Positions 60,278 through 64,000 of a DNA stretch of 64,000 nt are shown here, one piece after another. A program made the position numbers and the translations under genes. Origin of the DNA: Tetracentron sinense (taxonomy: Eukaryota > Streptophyta > Magnoliopsida > Trochodendrales > Trochodendraceae); the NCBI GenBank assembly GCA_015143295.1, contig CM026568.1:13770607-13834606 (forward strand). The letters are read 5' to 3'. How positions within the stretch are numbered: the stretch's first letter is position 1; every line of letters begins with the position of its first letter. The notes under the pieces were generated by a model. That model searched no databases. It was not told where the DNA came from and was given only the letters and a program-made list of their open reading frames with translations.

Positions 60278-62181
60278 ATTTGTTCAGTATTATTCATATC
60301 TGTCACACCAGCTACCAGCACAAACAATATAGCCATTTGCCCAATGGCCCCAACCCAAAAGTCTTAGAGCTTTCCAAGAAGACACTTGTCTTTTTTTTAT
60401 TTTATTTTATAGAACTGCTATATTTTCTCTAGTAAGATTTTTCAAGCTGGAATACTCAATACCCAACATTAGGGAAGTCACATTTTTTGTGAATTATTCT
60501 AAGTGGAAAGCAGGTCATTGTCCAAGGATATATCGAAAAAATATTTAATTGGTAACAGAATTGATAATACCCAGTGACAGGACAAGGGTTCAAAGCCCCA
60601 CATGTATCCAAGATGAAAAGTCTTTGCAACCTACAAGCCCAGACTTGTCTGTAGCATCTTACATAATTTGTGGCACTTTATAAGTTAACAATATTACAAT
60701 CCAGTTTCCTTCGGCGTCAGAAAGAAAATCAGATTGGTCACCTTACAGTTACAACAAGAAGCAAATGGGGTGGCTAATAAACCTGCAAAGAAGGCATCTA
60801 GTTACAGCAGGACCCAAATCTAGATCGAGGATGTGTAGTTCCCCTCAATTTGCATCTCTGCTCGGGTTGAACCATATAGCCAATTACCCAAGAAAAATTG
60901 TCAGTCTGCTCATTAAATTCGACTAAAGCATGGTGGTGATGTGTTACAACTTTGGGCAACAGCAATTTTGCACATCAGAATGTTTAAGGGGGGCTCAATT
61001 TGGCACCACCTATGTTATACTGTCAACAGAAAATTCGTCTCACCATCTACTCAGGTTATATTGAACGAAGATGGGGGAATTCAACCTGGGAACTGCCCCT
61101 AGTGGGGATTTCCTAACCATTATTTTCCATAATCACTTCCAGTTCTTCATGGACTAAACTGGCTAAGGCATCTCTGCTGTCTGGTACACATGTTGTTTTG
61201 TAGTCTCAACACAGCTAGAATTAATGTTAAAGGACCTGTTACACAAGGTATAATCTTTACAAGCCAAAAAGATAAGGAAAAGAACAAAACCCAATAATCC
61301 ATCAAGCATTACAAGCTCAACTATAGTCATTTCAAGCAACGATAGAAAAAAGATACTGGTAGATTAAAGACAATTAGAAGAGTCTACCCCAAACCTCTTC
61401 ATTTATTTGCAAGGTCCTACTCAATATCCAAGTGTCTCATTCAGATATCCAGGGGCCAAGGGATGTCAGACATTGACTTTTCAATACCCCTTAGTCTTCA
61501 TTAGAAGGCAATAAAAGAATGCATAAAAGAAGAAAAGAGGAATGGTGTTGTAGATGGCTATGATCCTAAATTTCCTTCCACTAAAACTCTCAAAAATTGA
61601 GTACAAGCAAGTAATTTACAGCAAGGATGATGGTTCGTTGGATAACATTAGGCAGACATATGAACTTACTAGGTGAACTGAAATGTCACTGCTGAGGAGT
61701 CCCAGTACAAAGGGAAGAAACCCGTGAGCAGAAAAATCCAAGCAAACAATCTGTAATTAAATCATAACACGTATATGTAAGCAAATACCATTTTGCAGAT
61801 GCTCAACACAGTTGATGGAAGTTATAACAGCTAAGTGGCATGTCCTATTCACATCAGGATGACATACATTCAGAGGAATCAAAGGGTCCCACCAGGAAGC
61901 TCTAAAGTGCCAAAAGTTTGCTAGAATGAGTAATTCTCAGCATCAGATATCTGTACTATATTTTTTCAGAACAAGTTGCCATATTTTCCTCTGACAGTCC
62001 AAGAAAATGCTTAAGATCATAGATCAAGTCAAATATTGGCTGGTGCAATCTAGGAGGGACCCATTAATTATTATCCTAGAACCATCAACATGTGTCCTAT
62101 GTGTAAGGTATTGGCAATGAGGATAGCTTCTTACCAGCCTTCTGCCCTGATGCAAGTATTCCTCGTGACTCAAAAATCACC
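60278..62181. other. Intergenic region between TPT and the PPR gene
   Basis: Two convergent genes flank it. I see probable 3' untranslated sequence of the PPR gene near 62000-62181 and no other feature. Confidence 0.4.
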
Positions 62182-62973
62182 TCAAGGGTAATCCATGCTG
62201 TATGAAAGATTAAACAACATGTCCCTGCGATTCTCTGAACCCATTCGTATCTTAAATTTTATAGCGAGGGACTCCACCTGATCATCACTCTCATAGTCAA
62301 ACTCTCGAACACATCGCCTTCTGACCTTTTTCAGCGTCTCTTTGGATGGTACAAATCCTGCATTTACCTGCCCAGTAAATTGTTACCATGCCTTAGCTTA
62401 TTCACATGTGACATCCATGCAAGCATAAGCCAGCTTGTTAAAATTACAGGAAAAAGGTACATACCATCTCATCAATCACCGAGACAGCAGCCTTTGGATC
62501 TCGGTTTATGAGATGAGCATCAACTAGCAATGAATACGACATTGCATTTGGTTTCACGCCCAAGCTTGTTAAGTGCTCAAATACCCTCGAAGCTTCAAAT
62601 GTCTGCCACAGTAAAGTTCTTGCATTTTTCAGACAGAAGTATTTTAACATGAAAACATTCAATGTGTGCAAGTGTTGTGTTTGTCTGTGCAGGTGTGCAT
62701 TTAAGGGATTGATTACTGTTCACGCTTCATGTAAACTTTACCAAGTTCACGTGAACCTAGAGTAGGGGTGTTTTGACTCAATTAACTGGGGAGAAAAAGT
62801 AGTCATTAAATGCAAGAATCTTTGATTATTATATAATTTATTTCCACACATTGTCTCCATGAATTGACCGAAACACCCCACAACACTATTTATTTATAAT
62901 CAGGGTACACAGTTATATGAACTAAACCGAGTTTTTTTCCCAGAGTGCAAAAAATTTACCAAGATAATATGAG

Positions 62974-63008
<35 letters not shown>

Positions 63009-63217
63009 ACCTTCTTGAGCTTCCCAAATGCATACATCAAAGCATTGTATGAATGGATATCAGGGGTCAATCCAAAAGTGCCACCAATAGCCTCAAAAGT
63101 CTGATAGGCCCGATCAAGGTCCCACGTATTTGCACAACCTAAAACTATACAGTTCAGAGCAGCAACAGACTTGTAAGGTGGATCAGCATGGCTCAAACTC
63201 TCTAGTTGAAAATACAC
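62182..63217 (-). CDS. Mitochondrial-type pentatricopeptide repeat (PPR) protein, C-terminal three exons
   Basis: Minus-strand exons 63217-63011 (69 codons), 62602-62465 (46 codons) and 62367-62182 (62 codons with stop TGA), all with AG/GT borders in phase 0. The upstream exons lie off the right edge. Exon one holds a PPR-like helix pair (YKSVAALNCIVLGCANTWDL, then TPDIHSYNALMYAFGKLKK). Exon two holds a clear repeat (ASRVFEHLTSLGVKPNAMSY followed by SLLVDAHLINRDPKAAVSVI). The last exon is a basic tail with KKVRRRCVREFDYESDD and KIRMGSENRRDMLFNL. PPR proteins bind organellar RNA. The tail reminds me of Arabidopsis At1g26460, a mitochondrial PPR-like protein, but that identity is from memory. 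It is convergent with TPT. Confidence 0.85.
62969..63008. repeat. (GA)n microsatellite
   Basis: GA run in a PPR intron, immediately beside the splice donor of exon 63217-63011. Confidence 0.9.
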
Positions 63218-64000
63218 CTGGGAAATATTTTAACAAAAGCTACCAATAAGTGAGGAAAAAAAACTGAAGCACAAAATGTTCAACATGGACACAGCACAAA
63301 TATGCATAGTATCTGCCCCACCTGGCTAGTAACATCAATGTCGATGTACAGTGAAATGTTCTTCGCTAAGTAAATCATATTAAAAAAAATAAAATGTGTA
63401 ATAATAAATAATAAAATATAAAAAATAAAGATTCTTATATTGCTGTATAACGTCGAAGTCTTCCATTAGCATTATAGACCCTTGTAAGTTTTATAATGAT
63501 TAAAAAATCTGTTGTACATCATTATGAGAATGCTATAATTGACTCTAGCTGTTGATAAAAGCTGTTACATAACAACTGATTCATATCATGGTGATAAATC
63601 TCATTGAAACCATTACATGAACTGATATGAGTCATGTTACAGTACATAATGGTTGATACAGTACATTTAACATACCATCGGTTTGGATTTTTTTTTTTGT
63701 TTTGAAACTTTTAATTTCTTCCTTCTTTAGAGCAAAGAAAGACCACTCCTTTTTTGTTATGTGTGTGTGGCCGGGGGGGAGGGGGGGCTACGAAGCCTAC
63801 AATCCAACAACTAAAACCTTCAAAACTGAATGTTGGAAAATTTGAGGTTTCTTTATTGGGTAAGACTTCTTAAATCTTCTAAACCCAAAGCTGGAAAATT
63901 TGAGGGTTTTGATTGGGTAACTATCACTTTCCTACTTTTTCCAATTAATATTTGTTAGTTAATCATATTAGCAAGTTTAGAATAAAATCATGAATTTCAA
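63218..64000. other. PPR gene intron or further 5' sequence
   Basis: AT-rich, with no recognisable PPR exon; the upstream exons lie beyond the right edge. Confidence 0.4.

Noticed and set aside
1-64000. A novel defence, toxin or biosynthetic gene system
   Set aside because: Apart from transposons, all coding evidence falls into five ordinary plant genes; nothing clusters as a system.

Overview
The window is nuclear DNA of a flowering plant. The evidence is GT-AG introns from under 100 bp to over 5 kb, a chloroplast triose-phosphate/phosphate translocator with a transit peptide, plant-type WDR12, EAF7 and PPR genes, and introns filled with plant transposons. The species cannot be fixed from the sequence; the gene set fits a dicot-like angiosperm with long repeat-laden introns.

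Layout. (1) 2079-16876 (+): a WDR12 (YTM1-like) ribosome-biogenesis WD40 gene. Its N-terminal exons lie left of the window, and one exon has a one-base shortfall. Its introns hold hAT-like elements, a Helitron, decayed LINE pieces and a minisatellite. (2) 16877-24300: repeat-rich intergenic DNA with nested hAT-like elements, a possible Helitron, tandem duplications and an RNase H-like LINE relic. (3) 24720-31136 (-): a 120-residue EAF7/MRGBP-type NuA4 subunit in five exons, with a 5.5 kb second intron carrying a LINE 3' end and a 30-bp tandem repeat. (4) About 32880-45798 (+): a 1985-residue plant protein of the 'dentin sialophosphoprotein-like' class, coding from 36848. (5) 45799-50400: intergenic, with a SINE nested inside a CACTA-like MITE. 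(6) 50885-59744 (+): triose-phosphate/phosphate translocator, 12 exons, 428 residues. (7) 62182-63217 (-): the last three exons of a PPR gene that continues off the right edge.

I rebuilt each gene by joining exons at GT/AG sites and checking that phase closes. The totals are 1986 codons for the dentin-like gene, 429 for the translocator and 121 for EAF7, each including the stop. The protein genes are housekeeping functions: ribosome assembly, chromatin acetylation, carbon export from the chloroplast and organellar RNA metabolism. They are not an operon or a shared pathway. The most informative structure outside them is the set of non-autonomous transposons with recognisable terminal inverted repeats and target-site duplications (TSDs). 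I saw no new gene system such as a defence or biosynthetic cluster.
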